Source: Piper betle
Taxonomy: Eukaryota; Streptophyta; Magnoliopsida; Piperales; Piperaceae
Reading direction: 5' to 3'
Assembly (NCBI GenBank): GCA_033002965.1
Contig: JAURVB010000828.1
Span: forward strand, 1-64,000
Length of the DNA stretch: 64,000 nt
In this document: positions 20,820 through 33,689 of the stretch, one piece after another
How positions within the stretch are numbered: the stretch's first letter is position 1
Layout of the letters: each line of letters starts with the position of its first letter
Program-made: the position numbers and the translations under genes
Notes under the pieces: generated by a model
The model's database searches: none
The model's input: the letters and a program-made list of their open reading frames with translations, nothing else
What the model was told of the DNA's origin: nothing

Positions 20820-23800
20820 TGTGAAACCCGTGACCCAAGTCAAGGTCTTATAGTCAGAACTAGTCGGTTCAACTGTTATTTTCGAATAGAGTTAGCTTTA
20901 GAACACGCACACTGAGCTGAGGCCGGTCACATATATGAACCATGACGATCATGTGTACCCATGTATATGATAATAACGTCATGAATACAACAGAAAAAAT
21001 TGGTTATCAAAATATATGAAAGTATGCCAGTTTATTTTATATATATATATATATATATATAGTGGATCGTAAAATAAATTTTAAGCTATTTACCGTGTTA
21101 GGATACATTATTTATTTCTTTTAAGCTGGTTAATAGGCCTAGAGCATGTTATTTTATTTTATTGAGGATTTTTTTTGTATTTTTTCATATTTATTTTATA
21201 TTTTTTTAGAATTTAGTTTATAATATTGACTCAAGTAGGAAGCAAGTAAAGTTTTTTATACCGAACTATCCCCATCCCTTTTCTTCTTCCTCCCCGGCGC
21301 TGCACCACGGCTGGCCAGAGCCGTCACCACCGCCTCACCCTCATCTCCCTTCCTTCCTTCTCTCCTCTTCTTTCTCCCCTGGTTCCACTTACGGTTGCCC
21401 ACAGCCGCTACCATGCATGCATCGCCGCTGGCCGCCAACTCGGAAAATGAACTCCGGCGACCCTCCCTAGCTTCTTCCCCTCCTTCTTGACCCTCCCCGG
21501 CCCAGCCAACCACATGCACAGTGACCCAAGACCGCTGCTTAGCATGTGCTGTTGCCGACCTTTAGCGATGCTACCAGCAGGTTGTGTGCCACCGCTGCCC
21601 ACGCTGTCAACCGGACCTTCCTTGCACAACCACCCGCTACCCCATACTGACCAGACCCACTCCACTTACCTCCCATGGCCTCCCCTGCCCTAGCCGGGGC
21701 TGTGTTGAGCCACAGCCGCTGCGGCCACCACGAGCTACCCCACCGGCCATTCCCTCTGCGGGGCCATCTTCTTCGACCATCTCATCCCCACCATGCTATC
21801 CTCCTCCTTGCCCTTCTTCCCTCACAACAAGACCATGGCATAGTGCCGATTTGCAGTGTTTTCACTAGCTGCTGACCACCGTCACTGCCAGCCAGTCATA
21901 GGCCAACTAGAGCAGATCCAGTCAGGCCTCATCATGACCTAACCACATGCTCCAGTTCTGGCCAAGCCGATGGCAGCTGCGACCGTTGCCACTGTCACCA
22001 TTGTCGCCGCTTTCGGTGTTGACATTACGTATATGTTACAGCTGATTGATTTGATTTCTAATTCATGATTGTTGATAGCATAACATGATTAAATTATGAT
22101 AATTGATTGATGAAAATTTGTGTTATAGAGAATTAGAGGAAAATGTAAAAATAGGTATTAATTTTATAAACTATGTAACTTGATTAATGGTTGAATGTTG
22201 TAATTGGATGTGACTAATTTTGAATAAGAATGTTTTCATGAATAACATTGATAAAGCTACACATGCATTTTGAAAGTGAATTATATTAATGCGATAGTTG
22301 ACTGAGAATTCAATGACCGAGGTGCCACTAGAAACACTAGTTTGAAATTTGATGTTAATGGAGAAATATTGATAAGTATTGAAGAATAAATTTTCATGTT
22401 GTCAGGATGGTCGTACAATGGTAGTTATAGCTAAATTGTAATTGTGTGAATTGGATGCCCTAGGTGGAGACTTTGCATGTAATTGATATTGCATGTTTCA
22501 TATTATGTGATGATGAGTAGATGCACTTGGATTTAGTATGCATGCATCAGTTACCAGGTTGGTATGTAAGAAAGAGGTAAGAATGGCTTATTATGAGTAC
22601 TCAGGCTATGTTAGTAACCATGTGCGTTATCTGATTGTATATGCTTTGTTGTGTTCGTTGTTTACTTGATTGTGATTCTATATAGTTCTTTATTGTATTT
22701 GTGTATCACATGATTAGAATGGGTGTTAGTATTTAGTTTTAATATGTAGGTACGAAGTAAGAGCTCATTGCCTAGGTACGAGAACATGCCCAAACTATTT
22801 GCCGGCTGATTTATTGTTCTATTATATCATGATTTAATTATACTAATTATGATGCTAAGTTGGTTTTTATTAGATCCTACTTAGTTCGGGCTATTTAATC
22901 GAATAGTTTTCTGGATTAATAACCTTTGATGATGAGATTCCTCGAGCATGATTTTGAAAACAAGATCCACTTTAAGTTGCCTTAGTGCCTCTTATATAAA
23001 TCCCTTCCCATGCATATATATATATATAATTTTATCGAGTTTGCATTGGGGTGAGACATGGTAAAACTGACTTACACGTACTATGAGCAGGTATACATGC
23101 CAGTCAAAGCAAACTTTAGATTAGTGAGAAGACTATTTCATTCACGAAGGATCCTGATAGCTCTGCATTTGAGTTCCTCACATTTGGAGAACATGGATGT
23201 TTACGGGTATTGTGGAGAACATCTAGATTTGTGGTTCAAAGGGTACTAAAGGCAACTGCCTTAGAGTACCTGGCCTTCATGCTCAAGATGAGGAGAATTA
23301 TGGAGGAAATGAGAGGGCCTATGATATATTGGTAGTCTGAAGGGACCAGAAAGTAAAATGAGAAAATACGAAGAGAGGCATTAGCAAAGAAGTCAGTTCG
23401 GGATGTTATCAAGTCTTCAGTTTGGTGGCACCTCAGTAGGTGCCCTTTAAAGAGTTTTAGTAAAGTATATGACTATTATTCTTCAGATAAGAGTTAACTC
23501 TCATAGTCAGTTTGATATTAATCATATTTTTGGACCAGTAACACTTGTTATTGACATGTTTGTATAATATATATAGGTGATGATAATAAGTAGGATGTGC
23601 TAGCCTCGACGGAGGTGCAATGATGTCTCCTATAGACACATCTCAGACGATAGAGTGGTTAATATTTTTGTTATGATTTTGTTATATTGAGAACGATTTG
23701 ATGAAATGCAATACATGATGATACGCTATGATATAATATTAACTTCAGTAAAAAATATTTAATGATAACATATTAATATATATGTTTTAGTAAATATATT

Positions 23801-23897
23801 GAGATATTGAATATATACAACAAGTTGGTCAAGACCCAAAATCGATGAGAAATGTGAATGGAATGCATAGATAGGTCAAGACCCAAGCTTCAGAATG

Positions 23898-23940
<43 letters not shown>

Positions 23941-24225
23941 GTTGATTTGACAAGGTGGTCTCAAATTACACTTTTAGGGGAGGTTCTGTCCATTTTATCT
24001 CAAGAATTTTTATCGTCATTGTTTTACTATCAAAATTGGTTGTCATGACATCTATATAGTAGCATTTTATAGTTCTGTGCATTTATCTATGCATAACGAC
24101 GAGTATCTTCATCTTAAGATGCTAAGAGTAGATCCGTACGAGTTGGGTGTGGGTTAGCCGACCTACTCGGGGCCCGTGACATAGTAGTATGATTTGTAAG
24201 AATGAGCTAGATTTTGGCTATTACA
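20820..24225 (+). mobile_element. Solo LTR, 3406 bp, same family as 52297-55254
   Basis: It begins TGTGAAACCCGTGACC and ends TTTTGGCTATTACA. The flanks are GCACG (20815-20819) and GCATG (24226-24230), a 5-bp duplication with one later change. It matches the 52297-55254 solo LTR at both ends and internally (agtcggttcaactgttattt versus ggtcgggtcgaccgttattt, and gttagccgacctactcgggg near the right end). A GC-rich leader-like block (21270-21990) contains proline- and alanine-rich open frames on both strands that are not conserved in sequence between the two LTRs, so I do not call genes. TA tracts lie at 21038 and 23903. Confidence 0.8.
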
Positions 24226-24815
24226 GCATGTGTGGCCCAAATAATGGTGCCAAAATTGATACCAGTATTTTTTTAAAAAATAAAAAATATGACACATAAA
24301 TTTCAGTGTCAAACCATTGGCAAATGTCATTTGTCAAAAAATTTTGGTGACAATATAGTGCAAAATTGTAAAAGTTGTACAACTATTTTTGGTGACTAAT
24401 TTTGTTGGCTTGGAAATTTGTCATGGAAACTTTGGTGTCAAGATGGTGACAAATCTAATTTATTACCAAAATTTCGTTGAAAAATCAATGGTAAATTGTT
24501 AGTCACCAAATGTTGGAGGACAAAACAGTGACAAATTCTCATGTTGATACCCATTGGGCAACTTTTTAGTGACTATCAAATTTGTCGCCGGTTTTTCGTT
24601 GACAATATGGTGACAAATCTAATTTATTACCAAAATTTCGTTGAAAAATCAATGGTAAATTGTTAGTCACCAAATGTTGGAGGACAAAACAGTGACAAAT
24701 TTTCATGTTGATACCCATTGGGCAAATTTTTAGTGACTATCAAATTTGTCGCTGTTTTTCGTTGACAATATGGTCACAAAATTTCAGTGACAAAAGGGCC
24801 TTTTTGGCTAGCGTT

Positions 24816-26040
24816 GGGGTATATATTCTTACTCTTGTCAATTTATAATAGATAAAAAATATATTTAGCCCAAAAAGCTCTTTGAATCAACATCAGGGAT
24901 GACAAGTCAAATTCTATTGCGGACTCCTTCCCTTCTTTTCATGATTGACTTCTTCAGTCAAATAATTCAAATTATTGAAACAAATTGTTTTCCTAAATTT
25001 AACTAAATTAATATTTTAAATAAATGTAAATTATATATTTATTAGTTTTCAGTGTTGAAAAGATCAATATATACTTGTTTTGTATAATCCTTTATTTGGT
25101 GAATCGTAAAAATAATATAAATAGCTCTGAATTAACTTGAAGCCGACCTTACTTTGCAACATTGCTGAGTCTTGAGTTTTTAAACTTAACTTTGTAGATT
25201 TACTAAGTTGCACTTATTATAAGACTATATATTGACACATACCAAGTACAATTTAATGGGCATAAGTCATCCAGGTTAATATGATAAATCCTACCTTGAT
25301 AGCTAAGTATTAGATGTGATATTAATTTAAAGATATCACTCAATTGGTGAAGCTAAATATATTTCATCAAAATCTTTAAACAAAGTTGAACATCTATAAG
25401 CACTTTCTCACTAATATACAATAAATATTAAATGTAAGACTATTTTAAGAAATATGGCATGTATATCTAATCTTATTAATAAAACGAGAACTCAATATTA
25501 GCTTCTGATTGAAAGTAGGAGGTTTGACCAATCAAAATACATAAAAAATAAAAATTATAAATCAAATTATTATAATATATTTTCTCATCCAAATAAGATT
25601 TATCATTAAATAAGTTATAGTTAATCATAATCTATATCTAATATATTAAATTATTATAATAATCTATCATATTATTTAATGAGAGTTATATATATAAAAT
25701 TAAAATTTATTTATCATATAAGTCGCACATGGGGTGACATCTTGCCAAGTTTTAATAACACACGAAGGCTTGTGCACTTGATTAGTATCTTGAATTTTGC
25801 CGTCCTAAATAGTGTACATGTATACAATTCCCCTTGAAATCAATGAGACACTTGTTTCATAAATTCAACCCAATAAAAATAGTGTTTCGGCTTTCACCAA
25901 CTTCTATGCGAGTGAATGCTACCTTTTGCTACACCAATATACGTGACCATACAACTATTATATAAAAAGAAAACAAGATCATTATATTATGATCCAAAAA
26001 CAAATCCAATTGGTTAGCTATATGTGTTGTTTTCATTCGA
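24816..26040. other. AT-rich flank leading to peptide copy B, no gene seen
   Basis: No domain-bearing frame is present. From about 25710 (cataagtcgcacatgggg-type words) the sequence resembles 42596 onward, the left flank of gene unit D, so the last 330 bp belong to the peptide-gene unit. The 25480-25700 part is very AT-rich and could be a MITE or Helitron scrap, but no ends can be set. Confidence 0.35.
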
Positions 26041-26045
26041 ACAAG

Positions 26046-26356
26046 TTATAGCTGGGATGAAACGTGGTGGTGGTCTCTTCTAAATGTATCGCTGATGACA
26101 CCACCAAACCAAAGTTGAGATGCCGCAACTCGTAAACCGCTGCCAGCATAGCTCTTTGAGGCGACATTTGGGCATACCCCACCATGCTCCCACCTCCGTT
26201 AGTGCATCGTGGCAGTGGTGGCGAAGCACCCCTTGAAGCAACTGAAATTCAGCTTTGGAGTACCTTGCTTCTGCAATGAAGCAAGGTATTAGCACAGAAA
26301 ATGGTCAGCAGCATAATTACCACCATGGAAAGCTCTATCTTGGTCAGGCAAGCTAT
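26046..26356 (-). pseudogene. Copy B: small peptide precursor pseudogene, frameshifted and promoterless
   Basis: The minus strand aligns along its length with copies A and E (311 bp versus 312). The start position reads ATA as in E; the next in-frame Met is at 26326. One extra base after TGTGCTAAT, near 26290, and a missing base after CTTCAAGGGG, near 26228, shift the frame, so the open frame at 26080-26295 contains only IAEARYSKAEFQLLQ of the true sequence. Immediately before the start position the family's promoter sequence is replaced by LTR-like DNA (tgtaaggccctttggg, 26363). The TATA element is therefore gone. Confidence 0.65.
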
Positions 26357-27715
26357 CTATTTTGTAAGGCCCTTTGGGCCCTCAAAATTGACTTGCAATA
26401 GGTGTCACCGATCTCCTTAAATCCAAAATTTGGTCTTTCTTAATCAAAAAATTAATTAAAGGAATAAGACTTTCCTATTAACCTATATATAACTCACCAA
26501 CATCATTCACGACTAATGTATGATAAACCCAACAATTAAAATTCCGCTTTGGAAAACCTCATCTTGAACTCTATAAATGCAATATATGTGACTTGAAGGA
26601 TTCATGCCTCTTCTCTTACAAAAGCATTTAGGTGAATGATTGGTAAGAGAGTCATTCATCTCATTTAACACACTATTCATTGTGTTAATGTACATAGAAA
26701 AGAAAAGCAATTATCATTAAGCAAAAATTGGAAAATGACATTTAGAGTATGCAAAAATACATATAAAAGAAAATCACATATAAAATAATCTCATCATCTT
26801 AATGTTAGAAAAATACACATCTCTTTGTATTGACATGGTCAATGAATTAGCAACCATCTGATGTGTACATTGTATTTCATACTTTTTTTTGAACAATGCC
26901 TCTCATGAAATTATACTTGATATCAATGTGTTCGATTTTGCTATGATATTTGCGAGTTTAATATAAACAATTGTTGCCTGATTGTCACAGGTTGTGAAGA
27001 AAGCATGAGAACTCCCAATCATTGTAAAAATCTATTCAACGAAACATCTTTCTAAACTGCACTGGCATAAGCTAAAATTTTGCTTCGATTCAGAATAATG
27101 CAACAAAAGTCTTTTTCTTTCTGGCCGATGAGATAGCTCCTCCATTAAGTAAGAAAATATATCTTGAAGTCGATTTTCATTCCTCCATATCCCGAGCCCA
27201 GTCAGCATCAGTACGACTAGCTAGTTGAAAATCATGACTTCTGTAAGTGAGATAATCATGTGCAATTCCTTTGAGGTAACATATAATCTTCTTCACAGCT
27301 TTCTAAAGAAAGACTTTGGTTAGATTGATATATACTTACTAATCTTATAGCAAAAGCAATATTAGGGCATGTGCAAATCATTGCATACATTAAGCTTCCA
27401 ATAACATTGAAGTACGAGATATAAGACATTTTGTATTTTTCTTCAGGATCAATCCGTACAATTTATGATTATCACCTTTTACTATTAGAGTATGTATTGG
27501 GTGGCCATTGTGCACAGCAAATCATTTCAAGATCTTATTAGTATAATATTCTTTAATAATAGATAAAATTCTCTTTGAATAATCTCTCTGGATTTTCACA
27601 CTAAGTATGAATTCAGCTTCACCGATGTCCTTCATTTCAAAATTGGAGGACAATCATTCTTAAATAAAAATTAGATACTCCTTTATATTCCAAGCTAACA
27701 AAATGTTGTTGACAT

Positions 27716-28873
27716 TGTTAAGTGTTTAAAGTATATAATATTTACCCATGTTTTTAATGAAATTTTGTGTTTTCCGGGTATAAACATTATTAATTAAGTA
27801 ATATTTTAGTTTATTTTTTAGTTAATTAATATTTTATTAGATATGCTTAATTTTGGTGTTTCAATGCAGAAAAAGATGAATAAATTAAGCTTTAGAATTA
27901 AATGGTCATGACACTTGGCCCCACCCAATTGCTACCATTTATGGTGTTCAATGGAGTCGTGGAATTGGCAAGTTGAAGGGACATCATAATTAATTAGGCT
28001 ACGTCGATTTGTGAATACCCTCTTCAAATTCTTGTATCTCTACTTCTATATTAATGGGTAGCCATTTGTTGTTTGAGATATCACATCTCAACTCTTGGTT
28101 GAGTTTAGTAGAAAAAATAGTTCTAATTTTGTAATTCTTTTCTCTTTCATAATGAAAACTATTTTCTTTATTTTTATATTGTTTTCTATTTTTATGGAGT
28201 AGTCTTTTATTTCGTTTTAGAGAAGAATGAAAATTAACACGATTTAATTGAATTCATTTCAACCTCTTACTCTTTTATTCAATTGGATTGTTTGAATTAT
28301 TCATGTTTAAAATGCTAAGAATAGATTGATCACCTATATCTTAGATCATGATGTTTAATTAGATTTCAAGATAAATTAATTAGATTAGTTATTAACAATT
28401 CATCATACGACGAGTCTTTTGACTTTATTTGTCGTTGTGGTTGGGAGATATACAACACTGTATATAATTGTAAGGCAAATCTTAATGGGTTATTTTGTTC
28501 ATTAATCAATTATCACCGAGAGGTAGAAATTGAGGCAAAATAATAGAAGCATAAAGGAGCGGAAGCCACCATGTCATATTATTATCATACATCGATAATC
28601 TGAGCGAATAAAAGATAAGAGGAAGATTAGATGAAGATTAAATTGATGTTAAGGGAAATTCGACTCTAAGACAAGTTTTATCATTTTAACTTTTTCTTTT
28701 ATTTACAGTTATTATTTAGATTTAGTTAAGTTAATTATTTTTATTGTTTTCTTAATAGTATTTTTTAATTAATTTAAGGAAATTCATCTCTTTGTGAGAA
28801 TGATACTCGAATTTATCATTATATTACTTGTTTCGATCGTTTATACTTGTATATCACTAAAACTATTTAAACA
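27716..28873. mobile_element. Solo LTR, 1158 bp, nested in copia copy 2
   Basis: It starts TGTTAAGTG and ends TTTAAACA. The flanks are GACAT (27711-27715) and AACAT (28874-28878). Copia copy 1 shows the uninterrupted site (cgacgtaaagagacag at 12595), which fixes the borders. Words near the right end such as 'ctctttgtgagaatgatact' recall Athila/Tat-type gypsy LTRs, but that assignment is tentative. Confidence 0.75.
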
Positions 28874-29238
28874 AACATAAAGAGACAAAATTACAAATGA
28901 AGTTTTAAAACGTTTGACATAAATATTATAATCCTCTCAAACATCAGAAAACGATATGAACTAATAGTATAGTGGAATCTTATTTTCCACTATTTAGATG
29001 GCTGTTTTAGATCATAAATAGACCACTTTAATTTGCATACTTTGTTCTCTTCGCCTTTCACAATAAATCCCTCAGGTTATTACATAAAATTTTTTTCATC
29101 CAATTCACCATTTAGAAATGCAGTTTTAACATCCATTTGATGTAATTTTAAATCCAGATGCACTACAATATCTATAAGAAGTTGAATTGAAATGAATAGA
29201 ACAATCAAAGAGAAAATATCTTCATAATCAATTCCTTC

Positions 29239-29508
29239 TTACTGGGTATAACCATTGGTTACTAAACGAGCTTTATATCTTTTAATTGTACCATCAGCTT
29301 TTCTTTTAATTTTCAAAATCAATTTGTTACCGATTACTTTTCGCACTTTAGGAAGATTAACAAAAGTCCAAAATTTATTAATTTCCTTCAACTCCATCTC
29401 ACTAGCAAAAATTGAGAGTGCATGTCGGATATTTTTAGTTTCATCTTCATTAATAAATTGAGCATTGTCCATTTCCCCTAAAGGGTAAAAAGTGAGGAAA
29501 GGTAGCAA
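29239..29508 (-). pseudogene. Copia reverse transcriptase N-terminal fragment
   Basis: The 89-residue frame contains ELKEINKFWTFVNLP, KVIGNKLILKIKRKADG and RYKARLVTNGYTQ. This is the start of the copia RT domain, where the usual sequence has a Trp in place of the Leu after GNK. It runs into the degraded rest of the domain at lower coordinates. It is part of a dead element and not a host gene. Confidence 0.8.
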
Positions 29509-29577
29509 TTTTCCCTCTTACATAGACATAAGCTTCCGTTTTTTTAATATTTACTCTATGACCTTGTAGGATTTGTT

Positions 29578-31457
29578 GATGCACAATATGTCATTTTGTT
29601 CATTGTAATGTTAGGATTTTGTGGTAAAGTTTTAAGCTTAATCTAACCTCCAAATAATGATGAACATTACCCATAATGATGCCTTAGGTTTCCTTTCTTG
29701 TTTGTAACTGTAAACATGATCGGTGATTGTGTTATATCTTAAGCCACAACTCTTAAGCTAATAAAATCTAGTAAAAGTATATGATGCCACAATAAGTGTA
29801 TACTTGGAATATGTAAATCTTCGAATGGGTAAAAATCATCTAGGTATATTTTGGAGGTGTTTACCAGGACAATGTAAAGATGAAAACCCTACTTTTTCTT
29901 CGCTTTAGTTGTAAAGTACCTTAAAATAAGTTAATGGAGTGGGATTTAGTTGTCCACATACAATAAAATTATATGTCCACACCTTACCATATGTTTTAGC
30001 AGCACTATGACTAATTTTGGGGCCATTTTGGATAGGTTCCCAATTTTATTCGTGAATTTCCAATTTGTTAGGGTCTAGATAGCTTGAAAAACTGCCCATC
30101 AAGTGATACAAATTATAAAAATCCACTTAGAACATTTACAAAGTAAATTTGGCCAAATTCATACTAGGCTCTAGCTCAGTGTGTTAGCTAACTATGTCCT
30201 GATTTGGAGTCCTCTATTCCATGAACGAATAGTTATAAAATTGGTGCGCAACCTAGGTAAGATGCAGCTTAATGGGCATTGTTCTCTTTGATTAGCCCAT
30301 GGGATAGATATGTTAGAATTTACCTATAAACGTTAGTGTGGGCGTGCCCATCAAAATATCAGCCTATTTGGAGATTGTTAGGTCCGTCTGAAAAATCATC
30401 TTGTAAGCCCATTTGATTAAAACCGTAGAATTGATTAAAACCCACTAATTGAACATGTAACCAAAACATTAATTAAGTTGCATAATAAGGTTTAATACTT
30501 CACTTAGGACCTAATTATATGGATTGGTAATCAAATTTATTTAATTACTGATATGGTTTTCTATTATACGTAGGTGAGGTTGCCTAGTGTTGACTGGTCT
30601 AGGTGTATGGTTCAGGCGGCATAGTGGTTGTAGTAGCAGGGACCCTATGCTATGTTGTATGTTTTGGACTATGTATTACTTGTATGACTATATAACAGAC
30701 ATATGCCCTCACTATGTGAACCTTGTATGATTCAGATTTATGCAATAATGGTTGGAACTGCAATACTTTGGGGCAAGGCTAACCAACATCCACATGGTAT
30801 ATAAGCCCCAGAGTCATGAAACATGACGAGGAGCTAATTCAGGTACACAAAATGTATTTGGCTGCACCAATTTGTGTGTTAGGGTAACGTGGGTAGAGGA
30901 TTCATACGACTTGAAGACCCATGTGAAGTCTGAGTACTAGAATTTGCTATCCTGATACTCAATGATGATGTATAATTTCTCTAACTCTTTAATTATTGCT
31001 CACATATGGTATGTGGAAGAATAAACCACGATCCTTGTTTTAATACTTGCATCATCTTCATGTAACTAATAAGAAGACCTAAGCTAATCACTTATTCAAA
31101 CTAGTAAGAATATGATGTATGCAATATCATGCAACCTCAAAACTGTGGTGGGGGTGTGCTTCTTTTACAATTGGGTGTAATCATTGCACTTTTAATGTCA
31201 CCTCTCATAGTCGTAGGGGGATTTTGCACTGTTAACGCTATGGGTGTTTATATAGGATTCCTTTAAGTCTAAGATCTGCCTTTGTAGTACAAACTCTGCA
31301 CTCATTCTATGAAAACCAAGCTTGGTGTCCATCTTAAATCTCCGTGGAGGTTTGAGACCCGCTTTCATAAAGTTTGTACGTGATATCCCAATGAGTAGCT
31401 ACTAATTATAATATCACGTTTGATCTGTCCTTTTGGGCTTAATTAGGGTATTCCAAC
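29578..31457 (+). mobile_element. 5' LTR (left-truncated) of the gypsy element
   Basis: The block precedes a recognisable primer-binding site and resembles the other LTR units: 'gttagggtaacgtggg' at 30890 matches 'gttagagtaacgtggt' at 56269. Its left part is fused to copia copy 2 at the same junction as in the 13047 copy. The first part (to about 30300) matches 13047-13795. No gene is seen. Confidence 0.55.
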
Positions 31458-31458
31458 T

Positions 31459-31470
31459 TGGTATAGGAGC
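31459..31470 (+). other. Degenerate primer-binding site of the gypsy element
   Basis: TGGTATAGGAGC differs at two positions from TGGTATCAGAGC, the initiator-tRNA-Met primer site used by most plant gypsy elements. It stands at the expected place between LTR-like sequence and gag. Confidence 0.6.
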
Positions 31471-32239
31471 CAACTCTTCGGCTACTATGGCGGCACACTT
31501 TGAAAATGTGTATGTTGTATGTGCACGTTGTATGTTGTATGATATGCATGTATGATAACATGTATGCCTCTATGTTGTATGTGATTGTTCTATTTAAGAA
31601 ATCCCACACCCCTAGCTAATCCACAGCCTAGCCGACAGGTATGTGTTTGTGTGTGTTTTTGCTAACCACCTTTTTGGTGTTTCCAACAGTCAGTTTGTGT
31701 GTGGCAGTTTTCGTGCAGTAATTTGCAAGCTATATGTGCTAGTTAGTCTTTGGTTAGTGTTAGTAGTCAGATAGTCTAAGTAGATGGTAGGAGTATGCCA
31801 AGGTAGACTGCATGCCTTCCCCTGACAAGCGATAACATCACTCATGCAGGAACTGATGGAGGATCCCCAGCCAGTGCAAATTAAGTTCCTATGATAGGAG
31901 TAGTAGGCCTTGAGGGAAAACAAGACAAGAGCCATGGATGACCAGTAGCGGTCCTATGAGGAGATAACCCAACCAATGGATACAGTTTGGGAGATGGTCG
32001 TGGCAGTGGCCAGACTGGAGAAGAGGCCAATAGGGGTAGACACCTACTAAGGCCTCTAAGTTGGAGTGAGTACCACCAGCACCACCGCCGCCAGCTCAGT
32101 ATCGCCCAATTGCACCAGTACAACCGGCTGTATAGTTGTTGGAGAGGGCTCTGGCAGTCAAGGCTCTCAAAAGCCCCATCACACCAGGGAGTGATGGGAA
32201 GTTGAGAGCTTCTTGAAGAACTGGGGTATTTGTTCTACG

Positions 32240-32620
32240 GGAGCATGAATCATGAGGTCACATTGGGGTGGATTGATGCAACTTGATTTGTCCTGATACA
32301 GCTGGGGTGTCCACCTGAGCTATGTGTGCGTATAGCCACTGGGGCTATGCAGACCTGGGCAAACTCTGGTGGGACTCGGCCCACACAACCTTTCTAGAGG
32401 GTAGAGTCCTTGAGCTGATTACATGGGAAGAGTATAAGGAGGTCTTCTACTCCCATTACTTCTCTACCTTTGTCAGGGAAAAGAGGAAGATGAAGTTCCT
32501 ATCTTTGGTGTAGGAGGAGGGTATGTGTGTAGTGGAGTATAGGTCCAGGTTCCTTATGTTGGAGAGGTTTATCCTAGGCAGGTTCTCTTTTAAGAGGGAA
32601 AGGGCTGCCAAGTTAGTATT
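32240..32620 (+). pseudogene. Gypsy gag core, broken
   Basis: The frame 32322-32513 includes ADLGKLWWDSAHT and ITWEEYKEVFYSHYFSTFVR, the gypsy gag core, ending at a TAG. The same frame continues with EEGMCVVEYRSRFLMLERF after the stop. No CCHC zinc finger could be found downstream. Confidence 0.75.
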
Positions 32621-32899
32621 GAGATTGCACGTCAATTTACAAGCAGAGTTGTTACAAGATTCTCCTGTGCAACTCTGGCAAAGGCCAACATGAGGGCACT
32701 CCAGTGTTAACAAGCCCATAACTTGTACCATCAGGGTAAGGGCACCACACTGTCTGGCAATATGGGGTAGAAGAACAAGACATAGGATCATAGAAAGAGG
32801 AGGATGTCTGATATCCTATCAGCTAGCTTAGAGATTAATAGACAGGGGTTGTGAGGTCTTCCATGCGAACTATTCTAGATCAACTTGCACTATAGTTGG

Positions 32900-33642
32900 C
32901 ATGGATTCTAGTGGTTAGTGAGTTCACAGATGCCTTCCCAGATGAGGTGCGCAGACTACCACCTACCAAAGTGGTGGAGTTCGCTATTGATTTGGTCCCT
33001 AGTATTGTGCCTATCTTTAGGGCAATGCATTGAATGGCACCACTTGAGATCAGGGATCTCAAGACTCAATTGTAGGAGCAATTCGAGCAGGGCTTCATTA
33101 GATTGAGTGTCTCACCTTGGGGCACTCCGGTCCTCTTCGTCAAGAAGAAGGTTGGTAGCGTATGGTTGTGTATCAACTACTGAATGCTCAACCACATTAT
33201 GGTGAAGAGCCATTATCCCCTCCCGTGGATAGATAATTTGTTTGATCAGCTTAGAGGAGTTGTGTATTCGAAAATTGATCTTCAATCATGTTATCATCAA
33301 TTGAGGATACAAGATGAGGATGTATCAAAGACAGCTTTTAGGACTCGATATGGGCACTACGAAATCTTAGTCTTGCCTTTTGGGGTGACTAACACACCAG
33401 CAGCATTCATGGATCTCATGAACTGGGTGTTCTAGCCATACTTGAACCATTTCGTGATTCTATTTGTAGATAACATGCTAATTTACTCGAGGCCCAGAGA
33501 AAAGCTGGAGACACACTTGAGGATTGCTTTACAAACCCTACGGGAGCACCACCTATATGGAAAGCTCTCCAAGTGTGAGTTTTGGCAATCCAAGGATGTC
33601 TTTTTGGGACCAATGCATGTGAATGGCATTTCCAAACTCTAA
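32900..33642 (+). pseudogene. Gypsy reverse transcriptase, broken, catalytic Asp changed
   Basis: Conserved runs include [66 protein letters not shown] and [15 protein letters not shown]. The catalytic loop reads FVDNML where active enzymes have two adjacent aspartates (FIDDIL type). Stops occur after FRAMH, NY, DLKTQL and NWVF. The frame then runs to a stop at 33640-33642, after which the connection subdomain is deleted. Confidence 0.85.
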
Positions 33643-33689
33643 TGGAGAAACTTGCTACTGCATCAGTGTTGAGTTTACTAGACGACCAT

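Larger units (their letters stand above)
18506..24815 (+). mobile_element. Non-autonomous CACTA-type element carrying two solo LTRs
   Basis: The left end CACTACTGGAAAAATTCCC and the right end (reverse complement CAACGCTAGCCAAAAAGGCC, ending near 24815) are imperfect inverted repeats of the CACTA type. Both flanks hold many copies of subterminal words such as tttggtgacaaa and ttttcggtgg, the usual transposase-binding repeats. Without the two LTR insertions the element would be about 1.2 kb, with a GC-rich middle (18718-18807 plus 20540-20819) and no transposase. A matching 3-bp target duplication is not convincing. Confidence 0.65.
26363..29577 (-). mobile_element. Degenerate Ty1/copia element, minus strand (copy 2), with nested solo LTR
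   Basis: From about 26550 it matches 11360-13046 in order. RNase H words occur in reverse near 27220-27130 and reverse transcriptase near 29508-28900. It retains 249 bp of RT (29329-29577) that copy 1 has lost. The left end may begin at TGTAAGGCCC (26363), directly against peptide copy B, but no target duplication was found. It is interrupted by the solo LTR at 27716-28873 and by stops throughout. Confidence 0.65.

Noticed and set aside
21256..21875. Overlapping Pro/Ala/Arg-rich open frames on both strands
   Set aside because: They lie in the GC-rich leader zone of a solo LTR and their protein sequences are not kept in the sister LTR. High GC content alone produces long open frames.
26080..26295. 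71-codon Trp-rich frame on the minus strand
   Set aside because: It is mostly a shifted reading of peptide copy B; only its start matches the family.
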